This document shows positions 12,401 to 24,460 of a DNA stretch of 64,000 nucleotides, one piece after another. This DNA is from Bugulina stolonifera (taxonomy: Eukaryota; Bryozoa; Gymnolaemata; Cheilostomatida; Bugulidae). The stretch is from NCBI GenBank assembly GCA_935421135.1, contig OW285193.1, positions 3,655,996 to 3,719,995 of the forward strand. Reading direction: 5' to 3'. Below the pieces are notes generated by a model. It was not told the DNA's origin and made no database searches. It worked only from the letters and a program-made list of their open reading frames with translations. Position 1 is the first letter of the stretch; each line of letters opens with the position of its first letter. Both the position numbers and the translations under genes were made by a program.

Positions 12401-14944
12401 AAATTATTTAGGATCATTGGCTATGAATATTTTCTCATGCATTTTGTACATATGTATAACGTATATATACTATTTCTATTAATTTTACCTCACATTGTAG
12501 CAGTGTTGAGAGAACTTCTTTCACCATAACTGAGTGGTAGAATTATGCCTGTCAACAGGAGTTAAAAGCCAGTCTACAAAGGTAACAACAATAAGGTACA
12601 TCAAATAACATAATGGTGATGATTATTTTAATTGGTAGTGGTAAAAGACGTGGGTGTGATGTGAGGATTAAATGGGGTGAGAGTAGAAGAAGACAACTCC
12701 AACCAAAGTGACTGCCGTTGGCATGCTTAGAGTAGGGCGGAGAGAACATGTAACCCCAATCTCCCTAACCAAAAGCTATGTTTCAATCTTTAACTCTTCC
12801 TAGTAAAAACAGACATTCTAACATCAGTTGCAGTTGTCTTCACGCTCTCACGACATTTATTTCTAACGTCACATCTTTTACTACTACCACATTTTAATTA
12901 ACCAGATAGGCAGGTACAACACAGGTTCCAATCATGAACTATCTCATATGTGGTTAAGGTGCTAATTTAAAATTTCGCAGCATCAAAAGTTTTACTTCGA
13001 AAATAAGATTGTTTAAACTTATACAAAGCTTCCAAATAGTGCTGAGTAAGAAGTAGAAAAATTGGAGATGGCCTCCGCTCTTTTCTAAAACTTGAGCAGA
13101 TATGTTATCTTCGGTTTTATTCACTACCACTGTGATCCCTACTACGGCCATCTAACTTTTCAACTACTGTACCTAACAGTTTTCGAATTGATTGGTGAAT
13201 ATACATGTAGGCTGCTTGTGTGGCAAATGTAGAACATGCCTACTCAGTTCCTGGCGCATTGAGCCTGTTGCATGTGGCCAATATCTAGTTTACTAAAGGA
13301 ACACTTCACATAGCCTAAATATTTAATATTTGCAATGAAAGCAGTTGTGACTACTTAATATTACTCTTTTTGTGTGACCGAGTTGAGCTAATGGGCAAAA
13401 AGTAACAAAAATTGGCATTAGAATAAGGGTGGGCGACTCCCACTTGTAAAACAATTGTAGACATTTTAAACATGGTGGCTAACTTTTTGCGACCTACAGC
13501 ATTTATTTGGTGAGTTTGCACAAAATCTCAAAATTTCAATAAATAATTTAAAACTATTTCAGGACAACTACAGATTCCATGTTCCCCATTAGTCCACATG
13601 TCTGTATAACATGGCTCCATGCAAATATGAAAACACTCACTGTTTATGTTGTAGGAAAGACCTCCAGCGAATTCCACAAGACCAGTCCCAATATGTACCT
13701 CCATAATATACTTCTTTCCTATAAACCAGCAATCTCTTCAATGGAAAGGAAACACTCTCAAATGAATCTAATCCAAGGCAGAATCAAAGCTATTTTACAT
13801 GTTCATATATCACTGTGAATCACAGCACATATTAGGCCTACATTGCAAAGCTGAAATGCTAACATAACCATTTACAAAAAGGAGTTAAGTAAAATATGCC
13901 AAGCCAAATTGAATGTAGGGTGCTGGTGGTAGTTCCTAGTAGACTGGATTCAAGCATATTTAGGATAAGTGACATCATTGATGTGGGATATTGTGATCAT
14001 TTTAAAAGAGTTATAAGCAAGTTAGCTCAGTAAAAATCACTGCAAATCTAATCATTTAATTTTTCCAAGCTTTAGAAGAAGTTTTAGACAACAAATGAAG
14101 TTGACTCACTATTTCTCATGTATATCTATATGTTTTGTCGCAGTAAGGAGATTCCAGTTCCTTGGAGAGCTGGAGTATATCAAGTAATAATCTGACCTCT
14201 ACTGCAACTAACTTCCACAAAAAGATCTCTCAAGGTAGCACAGACTCTCTCTAATAGCCCCTCTTTACTTTGACCTTCAATAGTGCCAGGTTTGTTGTTC
14301 ATCACACTACAAAAAAATGGTGACTGACAACAATTGAAGTGGGTAACTGGTGTAGACAACTCCTCTTTTTTCATGCAGTCACCGGGTCGGTATCAGTCAC
14401 TTAGGGCAAAGTAAATTTCAAGTTGTAGAAAAAGCTGCTAACAAAATGCAAATATAAATCAGGCATAAAATTATCATTTAACAGCAGCACCACATGTTTG
14501 AGTAGACACAATAATTGAAAATTCAAATTATATTATTATCTACGCTGTAAGTGTTAGTGTATCTGTATGAAATTTATATTGTTATATTTATATTTTTATA
14601 TTATTATATTTATGAAAACAACAATTATATTATTATGAATATTATTATTAATTATATACATGAGAAATAATAATAAAAAGCGTAGAAGAGCTATTTAAGG
14701 ATTAAATGCATTTATATACTAATACTCACATTTAACAAAGCTGCTGAAGAAAGATCAACTAGACCGGAGTGATTGATAAACGGAAGCACAGAAGCAGTGT
14801 TGCCCCTAATTAAATCCACAAGCCGAGCCAAGTAATTAATGGCCGAGCCACTATAATATTGAAGGAGGGAACACAACTGTCAAATAGTAGGTAGTTAGAC
14901 CCAGTACCCGCGCCAACCCCGGAGATGACGGCCCGCAGGTTCAT
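9423..14944 (-). CDS. Unidentified 11-exon protein-coding gene (294 aa model)
   Basis: I do not recognise the family. The model rests on 11 exons with GT-AG borders whose phases all agree: 14944-14901, 14850-14730, 14323-14197, 13718-13641, 13166-13128, 12573-12525, 12229-12164, 11662-11574, 10826-10741, 10296-10165 and 9476-9423. They total 885 nt, or 294 codons plus a stop. The ATG at 14944-14942 follows an in-frame TAG. The product has no obvious signal peptide at its start (MNLRAVISGVGAG). It is rich in leucine helices in the first two thirds, for example INYLARLVDLI and GLLERVCATLRDLF. The tail looks strand-rich (LIFKVQINTEANV) and ends HVWVKVE. Exons 5 to 7 are short and the least certain. 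An exon-like block at 11192-11085 resembles exon 8 but does not keep the frame, so I left it out. That the gene is real is inferred from 11 agreeing phases. The function is unknown. Confidence 0.5.
11085..11192 (-). pseudogene. Diverged duplicate of exon 8 of the unidentified gene
   Basis: On the minus strand, a good acceptor (TTTATTCAG) and a good donor (ATA|GTGAGT) flank 108 bp. The block resembles exon 8 (11662-11574) at the DNA level: ATATT(A)GGAGTTGTCC, TGGAACTTG, CAGTCT, GGTGCAT. The frame used by exon 8 is stopped here, and the open frame does not fit the phase of the next exon. It could be a dead exon copy or an alternative exon. A weaker resemblance also exists to exon 4. Confidence 0.4.
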
Positions 14945-17900
14945 CGTGCGAATCACGGGCTAAAGTAGGAGAAAACTCCGAAAAATTTTTTCAAAACGCG
15001 TTTCCTTAACATCGATGAGAACAAAAAAGAAAGTGATGTGTGTTCAGTCACACAACACTGGTGGCAATAACTCAATTTTTGAAAATTAAAGCAGTTAGGA
15101 CATTTGCATACTAGGGCAGCGACTTGACAGCCTCCACAGTTCAGCTTATGTTGCTACTCGAAGTAGGAAAATGTAACCTATGCAATCCTTAAAGTGATCA
15201 TGCACTCTAGGCTTATCATATATTGTTGCGCTCAAGGCAAATCAACTGATTTTTTAAAGTTATCTTTTCAATGGAGCCATTTATCACTAGATTTAGTGGT
15301 AAAATGACTCTGTAATTCAGAGTTATCTTCCACAAATATTGTTTGCTGGCCGTGCATGTAAAGTTGTCATTTCTCTACTTCTGCTTCAATAAGTTGTACT
15401 AGGAACACAAATCACAAGAATGCAATAATATGACCAATGTCATAAGGCTGCTCTGCTGATGAGGAATACCCCTGACCACAATGATAACAAGAGCTTGTAT
15501 ACTGAGTAGATTGCTCAACACTAACACTCAACAGCTTAGCAGCCACCTACATGTACATGGATTGGTCCATTTTCTATATTGCAACAAAAGCAAGTTAGCG
15601 GCTAGGCTACTGTTCTGATCACTTAGGATGTGTCATGATTGTACTATCGAAAATGAGAATTTTTACTGAAGTATTCCCACACTAGACACTCTATAGGTAG
15701 GCTCCTCCCAACCACACTGGCTAATCAATGGACCACTAAGCATGTCAATCACTGCCAGCCCAAGAAGGGATCTAGTGTGTAAATCTGCGGTTAGCACATG
15801 TGTGTATAGCTGAATGGGCGCGTTATGCAATGTACATGTGAACTACTTATTATAGTTATTGTAGTTATCTATAATACAGTACAAGCTGTAATGTAAAGCT
15901 GTAAAGCTGATCAGCTTTACAGATGTATAAAAATCATAATGTTGTATACATTTACATACAATGTACATGTTCATCTGACTTATGGGGTACAGACATACGC
16001 TATACACTCATGTAATGCATGCATAATACATTTTTATGTGTATACATGTAGTACATGATTTTTATAATACATGTACATGAACATACTGTAATAGTTTTAT
16101 AATATAATTCATAAATAACATTATACATGTACATGTTATGTTCAGATACTGTCAGATAGAACATGTAGTGTGCAGTCTTATACATGAGATACATAAACGA
16201 AAATTACAGAATATTTAAATTGTATTTAAAATATTATCATAAATATATGCTATAGATAAGCAATCATACATGTACATATACCTTTGTAAATTGCTACCAA
16301 TATTAGTCACAAGTACATGTGCATCCCTCTGCTGTTTTGCGCATACACCATTGAGTGTCTATATTACTAAATTACTGTTTTTGACAGGGTACATTCACAA
16401 TCTCTGGTTTGGGTGCAATATGTACACACGAAAAGAAATTTTTATCACCAATAACTCACTACATGTATGTATTATGAGCCCACTGGATAGAATAAGAACA
16501 AGATCATCACTGACCACTAAACCACTAAACATTAGAAGTATTATTATTTTATGTGATGACCAAATCTGCTGTTGCTGCAGGTACACTGTAGGTTAGCTGG
16601 CTAGTCTGTATGCTATGCCTGTAGCCACATAGAATGTTATAAAAAAGAACTCAGATTGTATTTCTTCTACCATGACTGCATTAGTGACCATGTGCCATCA
16701 TCATGCTACTTGATCACTATCAATATAATTTTGGTTGCAGAGGATAGTGAATAATATTCTCCGTTCCTAAAACATAAGCAGAAGGAAGAAAGTGTTTTCT
16801 AGGATCATATGTTGGTGTAACACCTACATTTTTCACTTCTGCAATAGTATTCAAACTTACCAGTAGTAATATTTATGTCATTATAATATGCCAAATGAAA
16901 ATGAAAGGATGCCCTTTTATTTATAGGCCTATGCAATCTAAATAACAAATGCTATGCTCTACTATCAGGAAAATTTTTCCAACTGCTATTTGGTTTATGG
17001 AATGCAACTTCTGTAGAGCTTGGCTTCCTGATATGCATAATATGGTGTTTTTTCACTAGCTCATGTGTGTTTCTACTAAACATCCTGATGGTTGCATGCC
17101 ATTTGTTTCATGTTGCTTATTACCTCGCATAGGTGTTGGCAAATGCCCCTTCTATTGTGAAGGAATAATTTATGTGCTGCCACACTGAAATGGATGCTAA
17201 TTACTCACATCATCTGTAGCCAGGCACAGGAAGATCTGGTTTGAATCACTCAATACTTGTGGCAATGTTAGTTTGTTATTGATCACATTTTATTCTCATT
17301 AGTGGTTGACCATGTGGTCAAAAGTCAACAACCCATCAAGTGCAAAGTATTGATGGATTTCAGTTGTGAAATATTGGAGTTATCTGACACCAAAATGCGC
17401 GAGCGGACAACATGCAATAATCCTCCAAATAGTCCTCAGCTTCTGTTTCTATGCTTCCACGTATTTATCACTAAATTGGCCTTAAAAACACTCAAAATAG
17501 CTGCCTGGGGCTCAAAGTTTCCTTTAAAACAATATAAAACACCCCTAGGCTGCATGATCACTTTAACAATATACTGACTATTTAAGACTAATTTTTGGGA
17601 ATTTTTTGAAATGTTATGCTGATAATAACCTATTAACTGGGCTGTCTCTAAACATAGCGCTACCAGAGCAGTTATTATGTGTATTCATTTAATCTTAACC
17701 ACTAGTAAAACTAAATGGATAATTCCTAAAAGTTCACATTTTGATAGCAGCTCAGATCTGAAACAAAAAATATAATGCACTGTATATTATAATAAATATA
17801 ATTTCTGTTTAGCAGGTCCAGCTGCTACACAATTAATGTGGCTTTTAAAAAGGAACAATTTTAGTTTTACTCGTAGTTACGATGGAATAGCCATAGAATA

Positions 17901-18531
17901 AAATAGAGGAGCTACATGTAAGTATATACAATGTACATGTATTTTAGACAATGCGCTCATAGTTTTATCATTTTGTAGTTTTATCAGTACTTTTTTATTA
18001 TCAATTGCTTTGTCAATGGGATGGGAAAAGATATCAAACTTAGAAAATCAGGAAGAAAAGTTTCTGCTGATTATAAAAGCGATCTGTAGGTTAAGGTTTT
18101 TAAGACTTGATAATAAACATACTTTGGATTAAACAATAGTAATGTGAATTTGGTTCTTATGCAATATTTCCAGAGCAGTCTGCCACCTTATATTGCGCTC
18201 TCCTGTTCAAACTTGCTACAGTGTACATGCATATCTCAACTACATGCAAAATAAAAACACAATATTGTGTAGTTTAGTATACATGTAGTTTATTGCGTGG
18301 AAAGTTTAAAATGTGACAATAAAGATATCGGACTGCTAGTAGAATAAATTAGCAAACAAATATATTATACTAAAATACTTTAATGACATACCTGCTACAT
18401 TAATTACTTTGTGCAGTTTATTGTTTAGTGTAAAATGAGTTGTGATAATATACATGTACATGTACAGTGTACATATTTATTATGAATAGACATTATTTGT
18501 TTGATTAACATCGAATTTGTGCATAATAATA
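14945..18531. other. Intergenic, no gene seen
   Basis: AT-rich DNA with many ACATGTAC palindromes, for example around 16020-16140 and 16260-16320. Open frames here lack splice partners and domain motifs. The first 300 bp is upstream of the unidentified minus-strand gene and may hold its promoter, but I see no clear TATA box. Confidence 0.45.
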
Positions 18532-21500
18532 TTATTCAGTGTATGTTATTGTATTATTATTTAATATATTGTAAATGTCCTGACATTTCATTTCCATTCT
18601 CTCAACATATTGGTCAGTAACAGAGGACATGTCACCACACCCACTTGGTCCTCCATTGTGTAATCTTCCATAATCCTGGCAGGTTAAATCTTCTTCCTTC
18701 TTATTTAATGCAACAGCACATCCAGGTCCATAGCGTCTGAAGTATATCTGCATGCACTCTCTGGCACAGTCCAGATTCCTGCCACAATTTATAAAACCTG
18801 GAACAGCACCACACAGTATAATATTGTGTGCTATATATTATAAAAGAAGTACCTGACTGTGTTGTATTATATTCTTACATTACTAAAACACGCTGTAGTG
18901 TTTACTACCAACGTGTTACTTGAACACTCTAGGTTAAAGTGATAAGTTTTCAACAACGGTGACATTTGGGTAGAACTGTCAGTTAGAACTTCTAGTAAAT
19001 ATTCAGAAAGTTGAACAAAATAAACCCCTTTACCTTGTGGCTGTGAACGATTGAGATCATCCTTGCAGTCTAAATAGAAAGCTTTATTTAGGTGATATCC
19101 ACCACAATAAACAGTTTGTGCATAACGATCAAAGTGGCACTCCCTGTATCGACCCTCCTCAACCTGTTGGAAAGACAGAAAAGTGTTGTATGTTGCGTAT
19201 TACCTCACCACACATGTAATTGCATATACCAAGATTACACACAGTATTTATAGCAAGGGTCTTATATAGAGCAGTTAAACATGGGTATCAGAGCAAGCAT
19301 TATACATGTAGTTCATACCACCAGGAACTAGTATGCCATCGTTATTTTAAAAATTACCTGGCCAATGCAGTCAAAGCATGCATCACTCAACTGACTTACT
19401 ACACCTGAAAAATAAAGTGTTCATGTTAGTGAGAGATGCGAGGATAAAAGGGTGAAGGTGTAGATTAATATGCACGCAACTTTACACAATTGTGTAGTTG
19501 TAGCAAGCAACACTGCACAATTATTGCTGAGTAATAATTATAGGTTTGTATGTACATGTACATGTACATGTATGTATATGTAAACTATTATAACGTAGGT
19601 GGAATTGGCGATTTTTAATTTATCTGATTTAATTCATTACTACGTAGTTTCATACTTCAAGTACTCATCAGGTAAAATAAATCATGCATTACGTACAACT
19701 TGATGTGAAGATTTTTTAAAAAAAGACATTACTGTTTGCATTGTGTTAAGGATGACGTAAAGTTATAAAGTTATGTAATCTGCCCAAGCAGGTGTTTTTG
19801 GGCATGCCTACAAGTGGATACAAGTTTGTTTCTGTTGTTTAATGTAGCCATTTTTGGTCTATAGATAATGTAGAATTTTTCCCATAAGCATAAATTGCAA
19901 CGTTTGCTGTTGGTGTTGAATGCGGTGGCATGCCTGAGTATGGTCCATTTAATTTCGCATGCTATACTTTGGTCTTTTAATGCCCAGATATGCTTACTTA
20001 ATTCCGTGCTATTTCTCTTGTTTGTGTCGTTAAACGATGTTTTCTGGTTCCTGTACCGAGTTTTGAAAGTATTTTCAGTAAGTCCTAACATATGTTTGTG
20101 GCGGTTGTAATTTGTTTTTGGTGGTAACTGTAGCTTGGTATATGATGCAGTTTTTCAGGCATTCATTGTCCATTGGGCAGTTTGTAGGGTACTCAAAAAC
20201 ACTGCTCGCAACATAGAACAAGTAAAAAAGGAGTTATGCTCTCTCTTCCAACAACATGGACTACGCATCACAATTGAAGTTAACAACAAAATAGTTAACT
20301 ACCTCGATGTAACACTTGATTTAAACAAAAAAACATATAGACCTTACATCAAGCCCAACAACAGGATTCTATACGTAAATAACAAGTCCAATCACCCACC
20401 CAACATAATACGAAACATAGCCTGTGCCATCAACAAAAGAATTAACACCATATCATCACATGCAGAATCCTTTTCCTACGCAGCACCAACTTACCAAGAA
20501 GCCCTAGAAAGGAATGGATATAACCACAAATTAAAATACAATCAGCAACAGACAAAACCTGTACAAAAAAACTCAAGAAAGAGAACAATAATATGGTACA
20601 ACCCACCCTTCAGTAAAAAATGTTTCCTCAAACATCGGACGCCAGCTATTCAAATACCTGGACGATGAATTTTCGCCTAACAGCGCACTCCATAAAATAT
20701 TCAACAAAAACACGATCAAGATAAGCTACAGCTGCTGTTGCCCAAATATAAAATCCATCATAAATGGAAACAACAATAAACTAATGCAAGAAAAACCTAC
20801 ACCAAACAGACTATGTAACTGCAGAGAACCTACAAACTGCCCAATGGACAATCAATGCCTAAAAAACTGCATCATATACCAAGCTACAATCACCACCAAA
20901 AAAAAATTACAACCGCCACAAACATATGTAGGACTTACTGAAAATACTTTCAAAACTCGGTACAGGAACCAGAAAACATTGTTTAACGACACAAACAAGA
21001 GAAATAGCACGGAATTAAGTAAGCATATCTGGGCATTAAAAGACCAAAGTATAGCATGCGAAATTAAATGGACCATACTCAAGCATGCCACCGCATTCAA
21101 CACCAACAGCAAATGTTGCAATTTATGCTTATGGGAAAAATTCTACATTATCTATAGACCAAAAATGGCTACATTAAACAACAGAAACGAACTTGTATCC
21201 ACTTGTAGGCATGCCCGAAAACACCTGCTTGGGCAGATTACATAACTTTATAACTTTACGTCATCCTTAACACAATGCAAACAGTAATGTCTTTTTTTAA
21301 AATATCTTCACATCAAGTTGTACGTAATGCATGATTTATTTTACCTGATGAGTACTTGAAGTATGAAACTACGTAGTAGTGAAACAAATCAAATAAATTA
21401 AAAATCGCCAATTCCACCTACGTTATAATAGTTTATAATAGCTCTAGGACAATACCACGTCCTATAGAGCACTTTACCCGACGATATAAAATCAAATATT

Positions 21501-22326
21501 TATTTATATGTATGTATATGTATGTATATGTATGTATATATGTACCTAAATTATAGGGTAGCGCTATGCATCGCTGTACTTCTTTATATAAAATATAATA
21601 TTATATTATCGGAATATAATATTATTGTTCAGACAATTTAGTGTTGGCTATTATGGCATATTGGCATGATTGTACATGTACATGTACATATTTCCCCATA
21701 ATATTATGTTGCATCAGATTCTATCACTGTACAATTCAGTGTATGTGCCATTTTATACCACACTGCGTATCACTTTATAGCTACAATATGAGACATACAT
21801 GCACAATGCCCTGTGCATCGTAATGTTATATATATAATATGCAATATATTGCTGGGTTAAACATATATTGCCGATTATACATGTAGTCATGTATTATATT
21901 GCAGCATAATATTGTATGTTGTAGTGTTATTGCACATTCCTGATATTATGACAGTTGTATCTGTAAGAGTTAAGATACATTGTACATGTAACAATTGACA
22001 GGCGGCCATTTTTTAAACTGAGTGTTCTATATAATATGCCCTCAAAGGATTCTAAGCATACGCAATAGTCTTGCAACAACTTTTACATGTACATGCAGGT
22101 CAAAGCATTTAATTAAGCGCTTACTCTGACACTTGTTGCAAGGGAATATTTTACATGCTCCGGATGTTTTGTCAGCTTATATTGAAAACTAGGTGCATCC
22201 ACCACCGCGAGACCAAAAGAAATAATGTAGATAATGTAAAGAATGTAGATTTTCCTTACCTGAACTAGGAGGCACATGAGCTGATACGACTAGAACAATG
22301 AGACTAATATAATAGTAGCTAGACAT
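18532..22326 (-). CDS. Invertebrate (i-type) lysozyme A, secreted, 169 aa
   Basis: Four exons with matching phases: 22326-22260, 19404-19358, 19163-19034 and 18797-18532 (510 nt). Residues 1 to about 17 are a hydrophobic signal peptide (YYYISLIVLVVSA). The mature part shows the i-type lysozyme/destabilase pattern in order: VVSQ..DACFDCI (residues 24-36), VEEG with the likely catalytic Glu at 40, CHFDR with the likely catalytic Asp at 50, YCGGYHL, FYLDC, INCGRNLDCARECMQIYF, RYGPGC, then the hallmark CQDYGRLHNGGPSGC (121-135). Known i-type enzymes hydrolyse peptidoglycan and some are isopeptidases. The Cys that usually follows ESG is Arg 43 here, so one disulphide may be missing. A 17-residue polar tail extends past the usual C-terminus. 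Intron 1 (2,855 bp) holds a Penelope-like insertion that leaves the splice sites intact. It has a divergent paralogue at 28972-31592. Confidence 0.9.
19771..20091 (-). pseudogene. Inverted partial copy of the GIY-YIG domain
   Basis: The open frame on the minus strand matches the GIY-YIG region at 20930-21245 with only a few differences (for example LRHATAFN against LKHATAFN). It represents the inverted 3' fragment of the same element, not a separate gene. Confidence 0.85.
20135..20668 (+). pseudogene. Penelope-like reverse transcriptase, C-terminal fragment
   Basis: The coding texture begins at about 20190, where the inverted arm ends. Motifs typical of the thumb/linker region of Penelope-like RTs are visible: NYLDVTLDLN, RPYIKPNN, SNHPPNIIRNI, APTYQEAL.RNGYNH, and the RKRTIIWYNPPFSK signature. 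The RT catalytic motifs upstream are absent because the copy is 5'-truncated. A frameshift near 20620-20650 separates it from the downstream GIY-YIG frame, so this copy cannot make an intact protein. Confidence 0.85.
20784..21245 (+). pseudogene. Penelope-like GIY-YIG endonuclease fragment
   Basis: A Cys-rich linker (CNCREPTNCPMDNQCLKNC) precedes the GIY-YIG-like domain: YVGLTENTFKTRYRNQ, then TELSKHIWALKD, then CNLCLWEKFYII and the C-terminal ELVSTCRHARKHLL. In Penelope-like elements this domain follows the reverse transcriptase and nicks the target. It lies in a different frame from the RT fragment. A second near-identical copy runs on the opposite strand at 20091-19771, within the left inverted arm. 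Confidence 0.85.
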
Positions 22327-22340
22327 ATTACAGGTTCTGA

Positions 22341-22354
22341 CAGGTTCTTGTATT
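22341..22354 (-). promoter_or_regulatory. Leader motif shared by both lysozyme genes
   Basis: The minus-strand leader just upstream of the lysozyme A start reads ATACAAGAACCTGT. The same 14-mer lies at 28941-28954 in front of lysozyme B, at nearly the same distance from the ATG. It could be conserved untranslated sequence from a recent gene duplication or a functional leader element. Confidence 0.6.
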
Positions 22355-22470
22355 TTGTGTATGAAGAGGTAGAGCAGGTGCTTGTCAAGTGATTCGGAAA
22401 GACTCCAACTGAAGAAGCACCTCTGAAGATAGAGAGTGTTGTTGTACTGAAGGATACCGTATGTTGTGCT

Positions 22471-22480
22471 CCTTTAAATA
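22471..22480 (-). promoter_or_regulatory. Putative TATA box of lysozyme A
   Basis: TATTTAAAGG on the minus strand, 145-154 bp upstream of the start codon, in the same relative place as the TATA box of lysozyme B. The start site itself is not determined. Confidence 0.5.
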
Positions 22481-22714
22481 CCATGTAATGACGTACATGG
22501 TGCCTGATGTCACATCAGTTTTTTTACATGACTTGTACATTGTAATATTTACTTTCATATTGTACATTCAGGAACATTCTTCATCCGCTTATCATAATGC
22601 TGAATAAATATACACGTACAATGTACAATAAAGATTATCATTAGTCATCATAACCCATGTACACACACATTGCATTGCCATGGCAATGATAATCTTGACA
22701 TAATTATGTACAGG

Positions 22715-23035
22715 ATATTTGAGATAGAATTAACAATCTAATCCATTGTCAACAGACTAAGAGCTGGTTAATCTACCAGATTATCATTGTTATTAAATCC
22801 TTGAAATTAATTTGCAGAGTAAAATAGGACATACATGTAAGAGTTTTATACAGTGATGCAAGACACAGCTACAGTCAGTTAGTTATATTCTAATCCATTG
22901 TCAACAGAGTATAAGAGCTGATTATCTACCAGATTATTATTGCTAGGCACAACTTTTTAATTTTCATCTGCAATGTGAAATAGTATTAAGATAATAGTAT
23001 TATACAGTGATGTAAAACACAGCTACACAGTAAAT
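22715..23035. repeat. Tandem pair of a ~160 bp repeat (family B)
   Basis: Copies at about 22715-22880 and 22885-23035 share TCTAATCCATTGTCAACAGA, a GAGCTG.TTAATCTACCAGATTAT block, TTTGCA or CTGCA, and TATACAGTGATG.AA.ACACAGCTAC. A third, more diverged copy lies at 24305-24460. No coding capacity. Confidence 0.7.
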
Positions 23036-23189
23036 TTGAACACTAATACACATGTACGTGTGCACTGTACATTGTACACGCAATGGTGATACAACTACTC
23101 TGTAATTGCTTATTGATGTGTTAATAACAATAATACTGCACGTACAATGTATACATAGAACAGGGCCTACATTCTAACCTTTTGACGTA

Positions 23190-23360
23190 GCTACATATAC
23201 ATGTAAATGTAAATGTACAAGATATCCCACAGTGCTCAGTCTAGATCTTAAGACCTTACTCTAAAGTCATTTTCAAGTATTTTCTCAAACCTGACAGTAC
23301 AAGAAGTGTGCCATGTTTGCACTTATACTCTTATACAGATCTTCAATGTTTGCTGCTAAC
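23190..23360. repeat. Dispersed repeat family C, copy 1
   Basis: Resembles 40125-40290: both hold TGTAAATGTA followed by GATAT.CCA.AGTGCT, CTAGATC.TAAGACCT, AAGT..T..AGTATTTT and AAAC.TGACAG. Old and non-coding. Confidence 0.5.
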
Positions 23361-23614
23361 AGTAACAGTAGGGTATCAGACATTCAACCTTAGCAAAGTA
23401 CATTCCTACAAATAGTACTAGGACCCAGCAGTCTAGCATCTCTCGAAAACTGTAGGTTTGGCTCCTGCTAGTTCTATCTAGCTATTGGACTCTATTCCAC
23501 ACCTCCAGGTCTTGCACTGACTCAAAAAACGAGGATCTCTCTAGATTATTGCTTTTTCACCCGAGTTTACTAGTCAAAGCAAAAGCAATAAGCGAGATAT
23601 ACATGTATCAGGTG

Positions 23615-23702
23615 CCGTACATGTGACATGTGACATGTGACATGTGACATGTTACATGTTACATGTTACATGTTACATGTTACACGTTACATGTGACACG
23701 TG
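23615..23702. repeat. Heptamer array ACATGTG / ACATGTT
   Basis: About eleven head-to-tail 7 bp units: ACATGTG repeated, then ACATGTT repeated, then ACACGTT and ACACGTG variants. The core is the same ACATGT palindrome that is scattered over the window. Confidence 0.9.
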
Positions 23703-24304
23703 AGCTGAGTGTATCGCGTAATTTATATGCATCACATTGGTTATCTTTGAATTATGTGTCTATTATACCAAAGTGATATATGTAAGTCACTGACACATGT
23801 GTGGAGCCTCTAAAGGATTCTTGGTTGGCTCATCCTATTCTCAAATTACATGTATGTGTATATCAATGTCTTTCAGTTTTCTCCTCAAAATAGGTCATAG
23901 GTGCTTCCTGATGATATTGCAATGTATAGAGCACTGGGCATGCAACCTCTGCTACCAATGCTGATCTTCTGACCATTCAAAGGCATTGGCGATAAGATCG
24001 TCCTTGGCACCAAAAAATTGTTTCATCTTCCCATTCAGCCAAAGTGTATATTGTTAAGTTGCATTTAGAATGTTGCCCATTCAATTTATATTCTTTTTTT
24101 CTGTTTATGTCTGGTTCTCTTGTGTGCTTGCTTTTTTACCATCGATGCTAATTGGTCTGTGCAACAGCATATCACAAATATACCATGTGCATGTACTTGC
24201 AGAGCATGTACAAAGTATACAATACATCCAGTCCCTAGTAATGGTGACCCACGGCGCACTCATTGTGCAGTCATATTGCTAAACATTACTAAAAGTTTAC
24301 ATGT

Positions 24305-24460
24305 ATTTGAGATGAAATTACCAATCTAATCCAGTCCAAGATCAGACTAATCAACCAGTGTTTTTAATAGAATTGTCACTATTCATCTGCAAACAATGGT
24401 GTGATAAAATGCTGTGATAATTATAATAAGTACAGTGGTGCAGGGCATGGCTACAGCACT
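24305..24460. repeat. Repeat family B, third copy
   Basis: Diverged copy of the repeat at 22715-23035: CCAATCTAATCCAGTCCA, GATCAGACTAATCAACCAG, CATCTGCAAACAATG and AGTGGTGCAGGGCATGGCTACAG follow the same order. Confidence 0.55.

Larger units (their letters stand above)
19581..21435 (+). mobile_element. Penelope-like retroelement, 5'-truncated, with an inverted 3'-end copy
   Basis: Arms 19581-20188 and 20829-21435 are near-perfect reverse complements (about 608 bp) around a single-copy 640 bp centre. The right part on the plus strand encodes the end of a Penelope-type reverse transcriptase and its GIY-YIG endonuclease, followed by 3' non-coding DNA. The left arm is the same GIY-YIG plus 3' end in inverted orientation. 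Such partial inverted copies are known for Penelope-like elements. The insertion lies wholly inside intron 1 of lysozyme A, on the strand opposite to that gene. The outermost shared word is TAAACTATTATAACG. I could not define a target duplication. Confidence 0.88.

Noticed and set aside
11110..13810. Plus-strand exon-like blocks sharing an FHxTxPN motif
   Set aside because: They are the antisense of minus-strand exons and an exon duplicate that fit a consistent gene model.
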